Shown: positions 36,889 to 48,890, numbered from the stretch's first letter. The stretch: 64,000 nt of DNA from Asterias amurensis (GCF_032118995.1 NC_092665.1:10830512-10894511); one strand, 5' to 3'. The notes: generated by a model from the sequence alone, not told the origin. Numbers and translations: made by a program.

Positions 36889-37004
36889 TTAAAGGCAGTG
36901 GACACTATTGGTAAAAACTCAAAATAATTATTAGCATGTGTTGAGATAGACCATCTGTGAAGGCTAGTCTTTGACAATTACCTATAGTGTCCACTGCCTT
37001 TAAT
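36889..37004. mobile_element. minimal 116-bp TTAA miniature element
   Basis: TTAAAGGCAGTGGACACTAT to ATAGTGTCCACTGCCTTTAA with almost only the terminal parts retained. A clean minimal example of the family ends with TTAA on both sides. Confidence 0.9.
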
Positions 37005-37600
37005 TTTAGATGCTGTCTGATACAGCCTATATATCTTATACCTGCTGTGACTTTGTTTCCAGGTACACGTGCCCCTGTAAATTACTTCTTTGGAGCAGTT
37101 TTGATAGAAAATGATGAAACATATTTGGCAACTACTCTCCTAACAGGCTTGATGTGATAAAGTATCACTTAAAACAATGAATCAAACTGATTAAAACTGC
37201 GAACTAAAACATTACCAGCACCGTATCTTGTTTCCACCAACGGTAACAAATTGTTATCACCTGGGAACATGGACAACAAACGCATCTGTCATCGTTTCGT
37301 TGTTCACATGTTGTAATTGATGCAATGCACTACTGTTACTGAAAGAAGGGGGGTTGTTTTATATGTGTGTCTCTTTGTATAAAATATAGGCAAATAAGAA
37401 ATGTTTCTCTTAAGAAAAATCCCAACCCTTAAAACAACACTTCAACGCAAAGAAGCAAACACAGACACAAGCAAACACTGAAATAAACCCACACTTAAAC
37501 AAACGGAATAGTGTTAGTACTTTTTAAAAACCTCATAAATAAGATATAAGAAAAAAAAGGCATCGTGGATAACAAAGTACTGTTATAATTAATAATAATG
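37005..37600. repeat. continuation of duplicated block, copy 1
   Basis: gtgactttgtttccaggtacacgtgcccct and tgatgcaatgcac...gaaagaaggg...ttgttttatat are shared with 49.82-50.4 kb in the same order. 37245-37410 also resembles 5290-5460. Confidence 0.5.
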
Positions 37601-37835
37601 GACACTTAATAAAGCGCCGGTATCCGCCGCAAGCGGCGCTCATGGCACTACTCTACAAAGGAACAACAAGCAATGAAAGTAGCAAACAACACAAAAAGAA
37701 AATCAACTTAGCAAAAAGCTTCTCTATGAAAATGAGTTTTTAAACTGTTCTTGAATGTGTTGAGTGATTTGGAGAGTTTCACGGTGTCCAGGAGGGAGTT
37801 CCAAAGCTTTGGTGCTGCGCTCTGAATTAGTACTT
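37601..37835 (-). mobile_element. LINE 3' end fragment (CR1/L2-like)
   Basis: Read on the minus strand, 37835 downward encodes APKLWNSLLDTVKLSKSLNTFKNSLKTHF and then a stop. This is the characteristic C-terminal sequence of CR1/L2-type reverse transcriptases (P-x-L-W-N-S-L-P). An ATT-rich tail follows (37590-37610). A short 5'-truncated copy. Confidence 0.75.
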
Positions 37836-39106
37836 AACAGACATCTGTGTGCAGGTAGAACCGTTTATATTATCAAACTGGCTTAACTAAAAATTGTCCT
37901 TCCTCAAATAAGTGTTCATAAGAGTAATTTATAATATATACATACCAGTTTATTTTAATGGTTATAACGAGCTGCTCATGCAGCCCAACCTACAGATTGT
38001 GGTTTGCCAATCCAGGCCGTTTTTCCGACAATACTGTTCGTTGTACCAAGGTAGCTATTTAGTTACATACACAGGAGCTATATGAATTATTATGTTTGTG
38101 TTTTTTCCATTTTGTTATCGGCATCTCGTCCGCTGTTAGTTTGTTCATAAATATACAAATATACCAATGGTTAATTTGTGGACTCTACAAAAAAGAGCGC
38201 CACCAAGAGTTTCTTTAGGAAATGTTCACTATTGTAGCGAATTGGGTGAAGTAATAGTGTGAGGTCAGTGCACACATTCTGGATAGATTAACGACCAAAA
38301 TTGGACTTTCGTTGTTTCGAATGTTATATTTAACGTTGACTAAACTTTACTACAGTTTAAGGTGGTAAATAGTTTGTTAATGTTGTCGCCGAATGCCTAT
38401 AGCAACTTACACCAACTCGATAATTGTATTTCAACCATTCAAAATTTCAAATCCTACTAAAAGCATGGCTGTTGCTGGAAGCACAGCAATCTGTCCAAAT
38501 TCGTCCTTTAAGATTCGCAGTTTTCAAAATGCATGTTTGTTGGTACACACAAATCATTGCTGCTAATGTTTGATAGTGGTTGTGGTCATATGTTTTGATA
38601 GATTATGAAAACAATAGTAGTCTGTTATCGGTGTGTGTTGACAACATGTTAGTTTTATCCAAGAACAGGTGCAAATAATACATTTTTTCCCTGAGCGATA
38701 CGAAAGATGTTTGAAGGAAAACAAGATATTGAATCAATGAAATTTGTCCCTTTTGAAAAAAAAAAACTTCGTTGGAAAGCAATTGGTTTACTTCAACCAA
38801 ACCGTTTTTTTTTTTTTTTTTTTTTTTTTCAAGAGCTCGCTGCGAGCTTCAAATTAAAGGGGTTAATTGACCTTGTTTCACTTCTAAAGTACATTAGTGA
38901 GTTGTGGTGAAAAGTGAAGTTTTAGTCTCTAGGTAGATTTTGTCCCCCAGTGATATTGTCCATCACACGGTAACATTTGATAACATTTTGTCCGTTAGTG
39001 CCCTAGCCTTAACATCTGACGTCATACCTCGAGGTTCACAGACATCGCCATGCACCGTCCTGTCCTGATGTTGGAAGGTTTGCCTTCGCTTTACATGTAC
39101 ACATGT
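37836..39106. other. no recognisable feature
   Basis: AT-rich intergenic DNA with a poly-T run (38807-38830). No gene or named repeat. Confidence 0.35.
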
Positions 39107-39473
39107 TTAAGGCAGTGGACACTATTGGTAATTGCTCAAAACATTTATTAGCAAAAAACCTTTATTGTAATGGTGAGAGGATGATAGTATAGATGATTGT
39201 GAGAAACGGCTCCATCTGAAGTAATGTAGTTTTCGAGAAAGAAGTAATTTTCAGCGAATTTGATTTCGAGACCTCAAGTTTAGAATTTGAGGTCTAGAAA
39301 TCACTCATCTAAAAGCACAGAACTACGTGTGACAAGGTTTTTTTCAATATCTCACAACTCCGACGACCGATTGAGCTCAAGTTTTCACAGGTTTGTTATA
39401 TCATGCATTTGTTGAAATACACCAACTGTGAAGACTAGTATTTGACAATTACCAATAGTGTCCAGTGTCATTA
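39107..39473. mobile_element. TTAA miniature element
   Basis: A nearly complete cagtggacac-family copy with the central hairpin (gatttcgagacctcaag / ttgaggtctagaaatc). The right terminus has decayed (gtgtccagtgtcattata). Confidence 0.8.
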
Positions 39474-39938
39474 TAAAAGTGATTCAAAAATTGTGCGCAC
39501 AATGCACGTAGACGGCCGAAAGTGAAAAATTATATTACCCATCGGCCCAACCATAACTCAAATATGGAAAACGTCAAATGTGGTTATTCAATGAAAATTT
39601 TGTGTCGAATGAAATCACTGAGCATGTAAGAATGGTGCCCGTTAGTTTCTGTAAAAAAAAAATGAAGGACCTGAATACCAGCGCCTTCGTTTAAATAAAT
39701 GATAGCCAATTTCAATTCACTAAATGGGGACCATGCATGCCGATAGACAAAATCCCCTGGACATTTGTCTTTTTGCTCGATCGTGTAGGTCGCGTGAGGC
39801 TAAAACAAACAGAAACGACTTCGATCAAGACTACAAACAATCATGATCGTACCCTGTTGTTCCTGCGAATTATACCATGTGCTCATCATCAACGGATAAG
39901 ATTAACATTATCTGACGACCTTGTTATTAATTGAAAAT
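39474..39938. other. SP3 5' flank, nothing recognised
   Basis: Upstream sequence of SP3. It lacks the gacgtcat and cttcagccgaactgaatg blocks of the other three promoters. Confidence 0.4.
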
Positions 39939-39948
39939 CTATAAAAAT
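39939..39948 (+). promoter_or_regulatory. SP3 TATA box candidate
   Basis: ctataaaaat, 72 bp before the SP3 ATG at 40020. A faint echo of the shared start block (ttcaattcagcatc) follows at 39980-39994, but the near-identity seen among SP1, SP2 and SP4 is absent. Confidence 0.6.
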
Positions 39949-40019
39949 GAAACGAATTTCTGTTACTGCTGACCGACTATTCAATTCAGCATCTCGTCTC
40001 TACCAACACTGGCAGCAAG

Positions 40020-43000
40020 ATGTATGTCTTCCTGGCTCTCTGTGAGTATGTTTCCCCAATTGGTTTTGGGTAATTGACATTTAAATGTACGTTTCGTACT
40101 ACAAGTGAGAAACAAATTAAATCTTATAGCTCGGAGACCCAAAACCAATTTGGTGATTAACTCTTTCTAAACGAAAGAAAGCAGGTTGTAATGTTTTATT
40201 TATTATAAACCTTCATGTTTTTATTTCCATCGATTACTTTTAGCGACCTTTTTATATTTTCATATATGATGTCTATACCTCATACGTATTCATGACCGAG
40301 CGTTGGGTCCTTACTGGTATATTCATCATCACGTGACAGGTGCTTTTTTTGCTATTTACCAAGTGCGCGCGCAAGAACATCGCTCTAGCGACGTACAACA
40401 TATGAACAAATGTTTATTATGGTGCATTTTATTCTGCAGCCGTGTTTCCAAATACTTTTTTTTTACTCCAAATACTTTACTTTTTACTGTTAACCCGTTA
40501 CTCGGGTTAACAGTAAATGTGAGCTCCCCTCGGTATTGACAATTTAATTCCTTCGGCTTCGTAATAAAGTTTGTCAACATCCAATACCTCGATGAGATAA
40601 TTTCGACTATTTACCATCAAACTTTGTATTACCTCGGTAACAAACTGTGAAGTTTGATTGGTCGAGAACCAATCACGTGCCGTGCAACAAATGTGCATGT
40701 ACCATGGCTGAGTGATGTTCCCCGGTGTACATTACCTTGATCGTTCCCGCCGTAGGTCGATTTCCAGTGCTTAGTGCAAAACAACAGCAGGTTCGAGGGA
40801 ATAGGGAAAACAAATTTAAACTCTATAAAAGTTTGAGAATGGCACAAACTTTGAGAAGAGGAATAATAATAGTACCAATGTATAACAAAACAGTTGTTGC
40901 ACGCTGTGGCTGGGGTCCGTGGGTTGTGTACACCCTCGCGGGAAAATTGCACCCTCGGCTTCGCCTCGGGTGCTATTTTGCAAAACGGGCTTACAAAACG
41001 CCATGGACCCCGTCTTAGCGTGCAACAATATTTGTATAATGTTAAAGTCACTTGGATGTGGTATTTTGTCGAAATAAAGCTTTTGTCACTCAAATATGTA
41101 TTTTGATGAGTGGAATATGAATAAACAAGTAACTAGGGTTTAAAAAGGTAGTTTCCATGTTATTAACAAATTTGACAAAAAGGCCCGACCCGAGAGGGCG
41201 CTGTTCGTGACGTCAATCGAGGCGCGATGAATCGCATGCAGTGCCAACACAACATAGTGACGCTTGGCGCAAGCTAAAAACCAGGGGGAGGAAGGGGTAT
41301 TGCGCAATCATTTGCTAGCGCGTTTTGGGTACACTTCATTTTAAAATTGGTGATGACAATATTAAACTGGAAAAGTAAACATGAATACCGCTGAAATGCT
41401 ATCTTTAACAGCACTGGAAACATAACAGTACTTATTGTAAGAGCATTTTCAATTGTTAAACTGGTTAGTTTTACATAAAATGCTTAATCATTTTACCGAA
41501 ATTTTTCGTTGGCTTATTGCAGCGGCCACAACGTGTATGAATGGGTCCGGGCGGGAGTTTTGTTACAAAACGTCACCCCTAAAATGGCTATAAAGATCGA
41601 CATAATGTGAAAAAAATTATCGTTCATCCTCTGATTTGTTTTACTAAATGTTATGATGAGGGTTAGATCTTTCATTCCTGAAAGTTTAAACAAAATCCCT
41701 CCGTACATCCTCTGGATATTTGACGTTTTTTGAGAGGTATTTTTGAGAAAATGGTTTCTGCCTATACTTGGTTTCCACGCAAACGATCGTCTGTTGACGA
41801 ACGGGAACATTCGCCGCAGGTAATGTTAATTCTGAGGCAAGCGCACATCTAAAACGTAGGTGGCGGGTTCGTGGCGCCACCCCTTCCGCCCCCCCCCCCC
41901 CTGCTAAAAACATGCCCTCACAGTTGAAACAATACCTGTTTTTTCACGTTAGGTTCGTTGCGTCTTTCAGGTACCTTCTTTGACTTCTTCCCCACTAGCT
42001 GGGAATATTGGAATGGCGTCATGTTTTAGAAAAAAAAAATATCTTCATGTCAAAATGTGTAGTACTGTGTATTTCGGATTCTCGAAGCACGACGGCTCGA
42101 AGTGTTTGCTGCACAGCGCTGGAACAGACGTCGGACCGGACAACTTTGCAAACTGACCCCATCATTAGTTGTTTTGCTGCACATAACAAGCAGCAATACA
42201 CCTGGTTGACATTGCCAGAAAAATGCAAGAAAACAACATTTTCAAAACGTACAAACTAACGACTAGGACTTGAATGGACTTGCACGTACGTGTGTTCGAT
42301 GTTCGATCGAGGCAAAGTCTGCCTCGATTGACGTCACACAAGGGGAAGGCGGAGTCACCCCACAACTTTTTTAAAATGTTAAACATATAAATCGTTAAAA
42401 AGTTCTCCACCAGAAAAGTTCAAAAGTAAATAATTATTAAATGTTGGTACATACTGTCTAACTTGACATTGGCTTCTTTCAGCTGTACTGATCCAAAGCT
42501 GTTTGGGTTCCCTCATCGTGGGTGGACATGAGTCTGTCGCACACAGCCGACCCTACCAGGTAGCCATCATGGACGAGTACAAAGGTCAATTCTGTGGGGG
42601 TACCTTAATCCACGCAAAATGGGTTGTTAGCGCTGCGCATTGTTCGTAAGTAGTAACAATGATGATAATTATGATGAAATAATACACGTTATAACAATAA
42701 CAATATTGATATGTTATACAAAACAGTAGTTTCGAATCAGACGTAGAAACGATCAAAAAGTACTATGACCCAAACATGTGTTCCGATTAAATCATGCGAT
42801 TATCGGATTTTTGAAAAGCGCTTGTAACCGTTTTTAATAAAATGCATATGGGTAGAAAGATGTTGTAAAAGTAGAATATAATGATCCACACAAACACGCC
42901 TCGAAATTTCACGGTTTTCCATTTACCTCGTCATCTACCACGGTCGGTCATTTATGGCTCCCATAAATGGCCGACCCTGTTAGTTCGCAAAGTAAAAGGA

Positions 43001-46000
43001 AAACCACGCAATTTCGAGGCAAATTTGTGTGGATCATTGTATTCTACTTTTAAAACATCTTTCCAACCATATGCATTTTATTAGAAACGGTTACAAACGC
43101 CTTTTATAGACCAACTCGTCCGATCCAAGGCAACGTGATCCTTTAATAAATTGTCATCACTTCTATTTCATTGACGGTGAAATTGTGTGTTGATTGAAAA
43201 AATGGCAGCGTTAACACCGAAACAAAAGTTAATGAGAAAAAAAACGAAAATCTCTAGACTTGAATGTGATTGGCAAGAATGTACCATCGTTGGGATGATC
43301 TTCTTATACAATCACTGTACTGTAGTTTACGTGCTTAGTACTGTAATGATGATGGTGTTTAAATTGATACCACGGGTGTTGTCCGGATAGATACCCGGTA
43401 ACGTTATAGGGTGTTAAAACAGCACAAATATATTAGTAGAGTTTAGTCTCATTTTAAAAGGAAAGGTACACGTTTGGTAATTACTCCAAACAAATATTAA
43501 CTTAAAAACTGACTTGTTAACGAGCATTGGAGAGCTGTTGATAGTATAAACCATGGTGAGAAACGGCCCCCTCTGAAGTAGCATTTATTTTGAGAGAGAG
43601 GTAATTTCTCACTAAAATAATAAAAGAGTTATACCCAGAAGTATTTTATTCCTATATGAAAGCACACAAATTCGTCCAGCAAGGGTGTTTTTTTCTCTCA
43701 TCATTTTCTCGCAACTTCGCGATTTTCGATGACCAATTAGCTCAAATTTTCACAGGCTTGTTGTTTTATGCTTATGTTGGGAAACACCCAGTGCGAAAGT
43801 GACAATTACCAGTAGTGTACACTTCCTTTAAAACTCTCTGGTGTGAAGTTCGATTAATGATTTTGGGTATCTATATGTGACAACTCGACCTTATTTTGTT
43901 CATTTTGTTTTCTACCCTCTAGGTCAGGAAATGATCAGGTCGTGTATGTTGGACTGGGCTATCATAAAATTAACAAACACGACGGTCCAAAGCAGCAGTT
44001 CATCCGAGGCTATTGGCGGGTGCATGAATCTTGGAATAGTGGTGCCGGCCATACGTTGGATAACGACATCGCATTGATTGAACTAGACCAACGTGCAAGC
44101 TTAAACTCTGACGTTAAGTCCATTGGAATCTCCTTTAGCCCACCATCCAATAATTTGAAGTTGCTTGTTAGTGGTTGGGGCAACCGTAACCGTAAGTTTA
44201 AATCGGGGGCTCTCCCAATAAACAGCGCCATCTAAAGTTGCTCTTGGAATCATCATTAGTGCATAGGATGGTGTAGTATTAGCCTGAACGTCTGACATCA
44301 TTCTTCGAGGCTCGTGAATAACGCAAGAGACCGATGTGGCGGTCTCGGAGCTCCGGCGTGCTCAGAGCTCCAGATTACCAAATACGGTAGTATTACGTAA
44401 TGCCGTGCCTGTGCACACCAAGCGAAAGTAGTCGATTTTAGCGCCGTGCCGAGTACTCTCTCGAAGTAGACTTGTGTACAAGTCGTTTAAGGTCCCTCGC
44501 GGTGAGATAGTCGAGTTGCAGCGATGCTCTCCGCGCGCGAACTGATGGTTGCGCAATTACTGCGCTGTCCGACTTCAGCAGGCAGCTCGCAGTAGTCGCG
44601 CAACCAGCAGTTCGCTGCAACTCGACTATCTCACCGCGTGGGACCATAAACGACTTGTCCACAAGTCTACTCTCGTAGCTGTCATGGCGGCGCCCATATC
44701 GTGTGGTGAACGAGTGGAGCGTATGCGACAGTATTGTTAAAAAAAGGTAATCACGTTATAAAGTATTTGATGAGCGGGAATTAAAAAGAAAGTTCTTCTG
44801 AAAGCCAGAAAAGGGTTTGGGTTGCCCCTCGAAAAAGCACTCGTACGATATAAACAAAACAGGTCTCGAAGATTTGTTCGTGGCGGTAGGGGGAGGGGAA
44901 CGAGGGAGTTCAGCGCAGCGTGTTACCGGAGAGACTCACGGCCGCAACGACACCATGCTACGTCATCCCGGAGAGCTTGGCACGCCAGAGATCTGAGACC
45001 GTGATTTACTGTGTGACGAAATCCCCGGTGACGCCACCCGGAGCTCTGAGTACGCCGGAGCGCTGAGGCCGCCACAGCGGGCTCAAACATTGCAAAACCG
45101 GCGTGTAGTTTGACCTCTGACCTCAGTCGTTTCACATAGTGGGTGCGTTTGATTAGCTTCCCCGGGTCGACCCCGGTGTGTGGCGTTTTCTTTTTCCAGG
45201 ACGAACGTGTGCATATAATTACCCACGTTTGTCCTGGGGAAAAAAAAAATGCCACACACCGGGGTCGACCCAGGGAAGCTAAACGAACGCACCCATAGAT
45301 ACGCAATCAAATTACATTACGTACTTGAGAGCAGTGACTATTTTTTAGACACCTATGTCACTGCACGTGCATTGTATCCAATGAGAATCACTGGATCTAG
45401 CGGCAGTGACCTGTCTTTCGGATAAAGACAGAGGCCCAGTCTAGTTTAGTATAAACGTGTATAAAATCAGTATTAAGCACTCAGTCAGTTGAGCGAGAGG
45501 ATGTCTTCAGCCGACGCCTTCTCGGGAAACTCTGATGGTCATTTTCCACGCATCCCAGTCCAGCATCAGCGTCCTAAGCTCGGATGTTTCCTGTTGTATA
45601 GCGTCCTTCTTCAGCTGGTCTACAAATTAAGTTCTTCCCGAGTGCTTTTCGTTAAATTTATTTCCTTGTGGAATGGAGTGTCGTTGTCAATACAAATGCC
45701 ATCTCGACTAAAACGTATCGCACTATTAAAGTTTAGATAATTTCCAGCATGCTGGAGTACAAAACAATTAATCCCGACGAAAGAAACAAAGAACAGATCT
45801 CGCAGCTGTAGTTTAAACGTTTGACTGAACTTATACTTCTATTGACTTGGCTGTGACGGTAAGCATTTGAAATTGTAAATACCTACAATTACTTTTTTTG
45901 TTACAGCAAGCACCTGGGATCCTCCGATTGAACTTAATGAGGTGGTTGTGTTCGCAAACAGTTTCGATGAGTGTTCATACGCTTATGGTCAGATTACTGA

Positions 46001-47323
46001 TAACATGTTCTGTGCTAACGTCGATGGTGGAGGGAAAGATGCTTGCCAGGTAAGCCCACGTCAGTGTTATCATGGTTTTAACAATTTAATGGCCGACCGG
46101 TACAGCAGCCAGTAAACCGAAAACAAATTTAGTTACATTGGAGCACGGTTGATTTTCTCTCCTAAGACAGGCCCGACCGAATATATGGACACACTTTTTA
46201 TTTATCCTTTTTGTAAAACAAAAGTTTAACGGCAGTGGACACTATTTGTAATTATACTCAAAATAATTATTGCCATAAAACCTTACTTTGTAACGAGTAA
46301 TGGGGAGAGGTTGGTGGTATAAAACATTGTGAGAAACAGCTCCCTCTGAAGTGACCTATAGTTTTTGGAGAGAGGAGTAATTTTCCACGAATTTGATTTC
46401 GAGACCTCAAGTTAAGAACTTGAGGTCTCGAAATCAACCATCTAAACGCACACAACTTCGTGTGACAAGGGTGTTTTTTCTTCCATAGTTATCTTGCAAC
46501 TCCGACGACCGATCGAGCTTAAATTTTCACAGGTTTGTTATATCATGCATATGTTGTGATACACCAAGTGAGAAGACTGATCTTTGACAATTACCAATAG
46601 TGTACACTGTCTTTAATAGCTAAACAAAAACCAATGTAGGTAAAATGTTTTTCCACGGTCTATTCTATGTATTGCCAATGAAAGCCGTGCATGGATGGAA
46701 CAGCGGATTATTTATGCGGTGTCTTACCATCCCCAGGGCAAATCAATGGGTGCGTTCGTTTAACTTCCCTGGGTCAACCCCGGTGTGTGGCGTTTTTTTT
46801 TTGTATTTCCTGGACGAACGTGGTTAATCATCTGCACACGTTTGTTCTGGAAAAAAACACGCCACAGACCAGGGTCGACCCAGGGGAGCTAAACGAACGC
46901 ACCCAATGACAAATCAAGTGTGTAACATTGCCGGTTGAAACTGGTTTTGCTCAAAGTGTCATAATTTATGTCATTAAACTTTTTTTTACTGATACTAACA
47001 CTTAATGATGGAGCTTTTGACTCCACTGGTCTGGTAATCAGACTCGAGACAATATTTTTAAATTTGCATTGGTTTAAATCTTATCAAACTCACCGTAAAG
47101 GTGCTCATCCGCTCCTTTTACAAATTGTAAACAGGGTGACAGTGGTGGTCCGATTGTCAGCAACTTCGCTCCGAGCTCACACCAGGACGGTGTGTTGCTA
47201 AACGGCATCGTCAGCTTCGGTTTCGGCTGTGCAACAGCAACACATCCCGGAGTCTACACGAAGATTTCCAACTACTGTCCATGGATTAAAGAACACACTT
47301 ACGATGAAGTAAGCTGTGTTTAG
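40020..47323 (+). CDS. SP3: secreted trypsin-like serine protease, intact catalytic triad
   Basis: Five exons: 40020-40041, 42483-42645, 43923-44191, 45907-46049, 47135-47323; phases 1, 2, 1, 0; 261 residues. The first exon (MYVFLAL) differs from the M-x-G-L-L-L start of the others; its assignment rests on a good donor (ctctgtgagt), the right phase and an upstream TATA box. From exon 2 on it matches SP1: S-L-I-V-G-G, His60 (AAHC), Asp110 (DNDIALI), Ser202 (GDSGGP) and pocket Asp196, so Lys/Arg specificity is expected. The aromatic residue after the Ser-214 equivalent is Phe (SFGFGC) rather than Trp, which may alter the substrate cleft. The C-terminal cysteine pair is present (NYC...VSCV). Introns 1-4 are packed with mobile elements. 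The nearest AATAAA downstream is ~860 bp away (48184). Confidence 0.9.
40276..40700. repeat. dispersed repeat in SP3 intron 1
   Basis: The left part (cctcatacgtattcatgacc...tcatcatcacgtgacaggtg) matches 19285-19350. The interior has inverted short blocks (ttaacccgttactcgggttaa; gaagtttgattggtcgagaaccaatc). Boundaries uncertain. Confidence 0.5.
40892..41030. mobile_element. foldback element in SP3 intron 1
   Basis: gttgttgcacgctgtggctggggtccgtggg pairs with ccatggaccccgtcttagcgtgcaac, and caccctcggcttcgcctcgggtg forms a tight central hairpin. Confidence 0.7.
41042..42410 (-). mobile_element. Kolobok-like TTAA element with THAP remnant, copy B
   Basis: The left end TTAAAGTCACTTGGATGTGG and the following gcccgacccgagagggcgctgttcgtgacgtcaat match copies A and C. 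The THAP start survives on the minus strand only as MSTRCIAAC before a frame break, near 42165-42210. The right terminal repeat is not found, so the end is approximate. It fills much of SP3 intron 1. Confidence 0.65.
42816..43108. repeat. large near-perfect palindrome in SP3 intron 2
   Basis: Arms of ~145 bp (gcgcttgtaaccgtttttaataaaatgcatatggg ... ccatatgcattttattagaaacggttacaaacgcc) meet at ggtcatttatggctcccataaatggccgacc with almost no loop. The right flank reaches a TTAA end at 43143-43146 (aaggcaacgtgatcctttaa), so it is probably a TTAA element. Related pieces are at 57668, 60115-60270 and 62590-62824. Confidence 0.8.
43454..43831. mobile_element. TTAA miniature element in SP3 intron 2
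   Basis: A diverged cagtggacac-family copy: TTAAAAGGAAAGGTACACGTTTGG at the left, attaccagtagtgtacacttcctttaa at the right, without the central hairpin sequence. Confidence 0.75.
44331..45080. mobile_element. CCGGTGTGGCGG element, copy 3, nested
   Basis: The diverged ends (ccgatgtggcggtctcggag / ctgaggccgccacagcgg) and shared interior blocks (caaatacggtagtattacgta, gtagctgtcatggcggc) identify it. It is ~250 bp longer than copies 1 and 2, of which ~200 bp is a further insertion at 44466-44669. Confidence 0.75.
44466..44669. mobile_element. palindromic insert within the nested element
   Basis: Arms tagacttgtgtacaagtcgtttaaggtcc...gtgagatagtcgagttgcagcg and cgctgcaactcgactatctcaccg...ggaccataaacgacttgtccacaagtcta. 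The flanks tctcgaag and tctcgtag may be the target duplication. Absent from copies 1 and 2. Confidence 0.75.
45140..45295. mobile_element. palindromic GGGTGCGTTCG element in SP3 intron 3
   Basis: A ~156-bp near-palindrome: tgggtgcgtttgattagcttccccgggtcgaccccggtgtgtggc ... gccacacaccggggtcgacccagggaagctaaacgaacgcaccca. Inserted into element R copy 3 (flanks catag / tagatacgc). Confidence 0.85.
46226..46616. mobile_element. TTAA miniature element in SP3 intron 4
   Basis: Complete: TTAACGGCAGTGGACACTAT to AATAGTGTACACTGTCTTTAA with the central hairpin gagacctcaagttaagaacttgaggtctc. Confidence 0.88.
46747..46905. mobile_element. palindromic GGGTGCGTTCG element in SP3 intron 4
   Basis: Same family and layout as 45140-45295, with arms of ~65-70 bp and a short AT-rich centre. 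Single-strand folding would give a nearly full-length hairpin. Confidence 0.85.
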
Positions 47324-47370
47324 AGCTTTTGGAGAAAGTCAACTGCTACTTAATGTTGCAATTTATCAAC

Positions 47371-47755
47371 TTAAAGACACTGGACACTACTGGTAATTAT
47401 CAAAGACTAGTCTTCTCACTTGGTGTATCTCAACATATGCATACAATAACAAACCTGTGAAAATTTTAGCTCGATTGGTCGTCGGAGTTGAGAGATAACT
47501 ATGAACAAAAAATTCACCCTTGTCACACGAGGTTGTGTGCCCTCAGATTCTTGATTTCGAGACCTCGAGATTTGTGAGGTCTCGAAATCAAAATCGTGGA
47601 AAATTACTTCTTTCTCGAAAACTATACGTCACTTAAGAGGGAGCCGTTTCTCACGATGTGTTCTACTACCAAACTCTCCCCATTACTCGTTAACAAGTAA
47701 GATTTTATGCTGATAAACATTTTGAGTCATTACCAATAGTTTCTAGTGCTTTTAA
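47371..47755. mobile_element. TTAA miniature element just past SP3
   Basis: TTAAAGACACTGGACACTAC to accaatagtttctagtgcttttaa, inverse orientation of the internal blocks, with the hairpin centre gagacctcgagatttgtgaggtctc. It begins 48 bp after the SP3 stop and could fall within the 3' UTR. Confidence 0.85.
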
Positions 47756-48890
47756 GTGACTCATTGATTTACCGTAAACTAAGCAGTTAGTCTATGTTCG
47801 ATTGTAAACCTGACGAATCAACTTACCCGTTTTGATGCGTTTCAATAGCCGATAAAACTTATATAATCATGTTATTCATGAGTCTTTATAAAAAATATTT
47901 TAAAAAGCCGAACATTCCAAAATGCTGTTATATGTTTGTATGACACTTTTATTTGTTTGAATCCTACAACAACGAAACACTTCACTTTCAAAAAACTGAA
48001 AAATACACAATACATTTCTGATAAATACACAGGAGCTGTTTCCATACTTGAGTACTTGTTTTCGTAAAGGCAATATTAAGCCGACGGAACATCACCGAGT
48101 TCGGTATTTTCACAATTCATTAGACGTGTTAACTGGAACCGAAAATGAAGAATTACGTTTTTCCTGAATAATAAGAATGCATTAATAAACTAAATACTTA
48201 ATGAAGATGAAAATGATTGACCTGTTTGTTTGTTTTTTGTTCGATTTTGTATTGTTTAGACCTGCTCTAACTTCATTGAAAATCGGAGATGCAAATTATT
48301 TCAAGAGAACCCGATACCCGCCCAATACCCTGACCCACTAACTGGTGAAAGTCAATTTACAAAGCGTTTGCTCTTACCGATTGCCAATTGGTTTCCAATT
48401 TGTCCAATTTGTCATCCTCAACAGAATTACTCCCGTTTTGTTTTTTTAAGGATTCCCATTATTGAATCGATTTAAAAAAAAATAACCATTGAAAAGCACA
48501 GTGGCAATTCTAATATGCAGGAAAGAAATCGCTTCCGGCTACAACATGATTGCAGATTTAAATTTTCTTTACAATTTTTTTTTTTTTTTGATAACTGATA
48601 AAAAATTTAGTAGTTGCAAGTGACGACAACTACCTAAAGATTCGACTTACGTCAAATTTCTTCAACGTGATGAAAGTCAGGCTGCCAAACTGTTTTACAG
48701 TTCGATAAAAATGACCAAAATATCCCGTTACTCCATCAGACGCAAGGCTCTCTTAGTCCATCAGCATTGTCTACAAAGGTCTCCACAGTATCACTCCTAC
48801 ATATCTCACCAGTCTGAGTCCTTCTGTCTGGTTTTATAACCTGCCCTTTTCCCATCGTTCCTTTTGCACGAGTTTGTTTTCAGATGATAC
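47756..48890. other. SP3 3' flank, no named feature
   Basis: AT-rich. AATAAA at 48184 is the nearest polyadenylation signal downstream of SP3. No gene seen. Confidence 0.4.

Larger units (their letters stand above)
44236..45440. mobile_element. inverted-repeat element R, copy 3, carrying nested insertions
   Basis: gcctgaacgtctgacatc...ggctcgtgaataacgcaagagac is followed by inserted elements and then resumes as gcaaaaccggcgtgtagtttgacctctgacctc. It ends with ccaatgagaatcactggatct and cctgtctttcggataaagacag. Copy 1 at 23.4-24.2 kb has the same flanks uninterrupted. In SP3 intron 3; left edge approximate. Confidence 0.7.

Noticed and set aside
36573-36892. Open frames with hydrophobic N-terminus near 36.6 kb
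   Set aside because: The region is a duplicated repeat block and the frames are not conserved in the copy at 49.2 kb.
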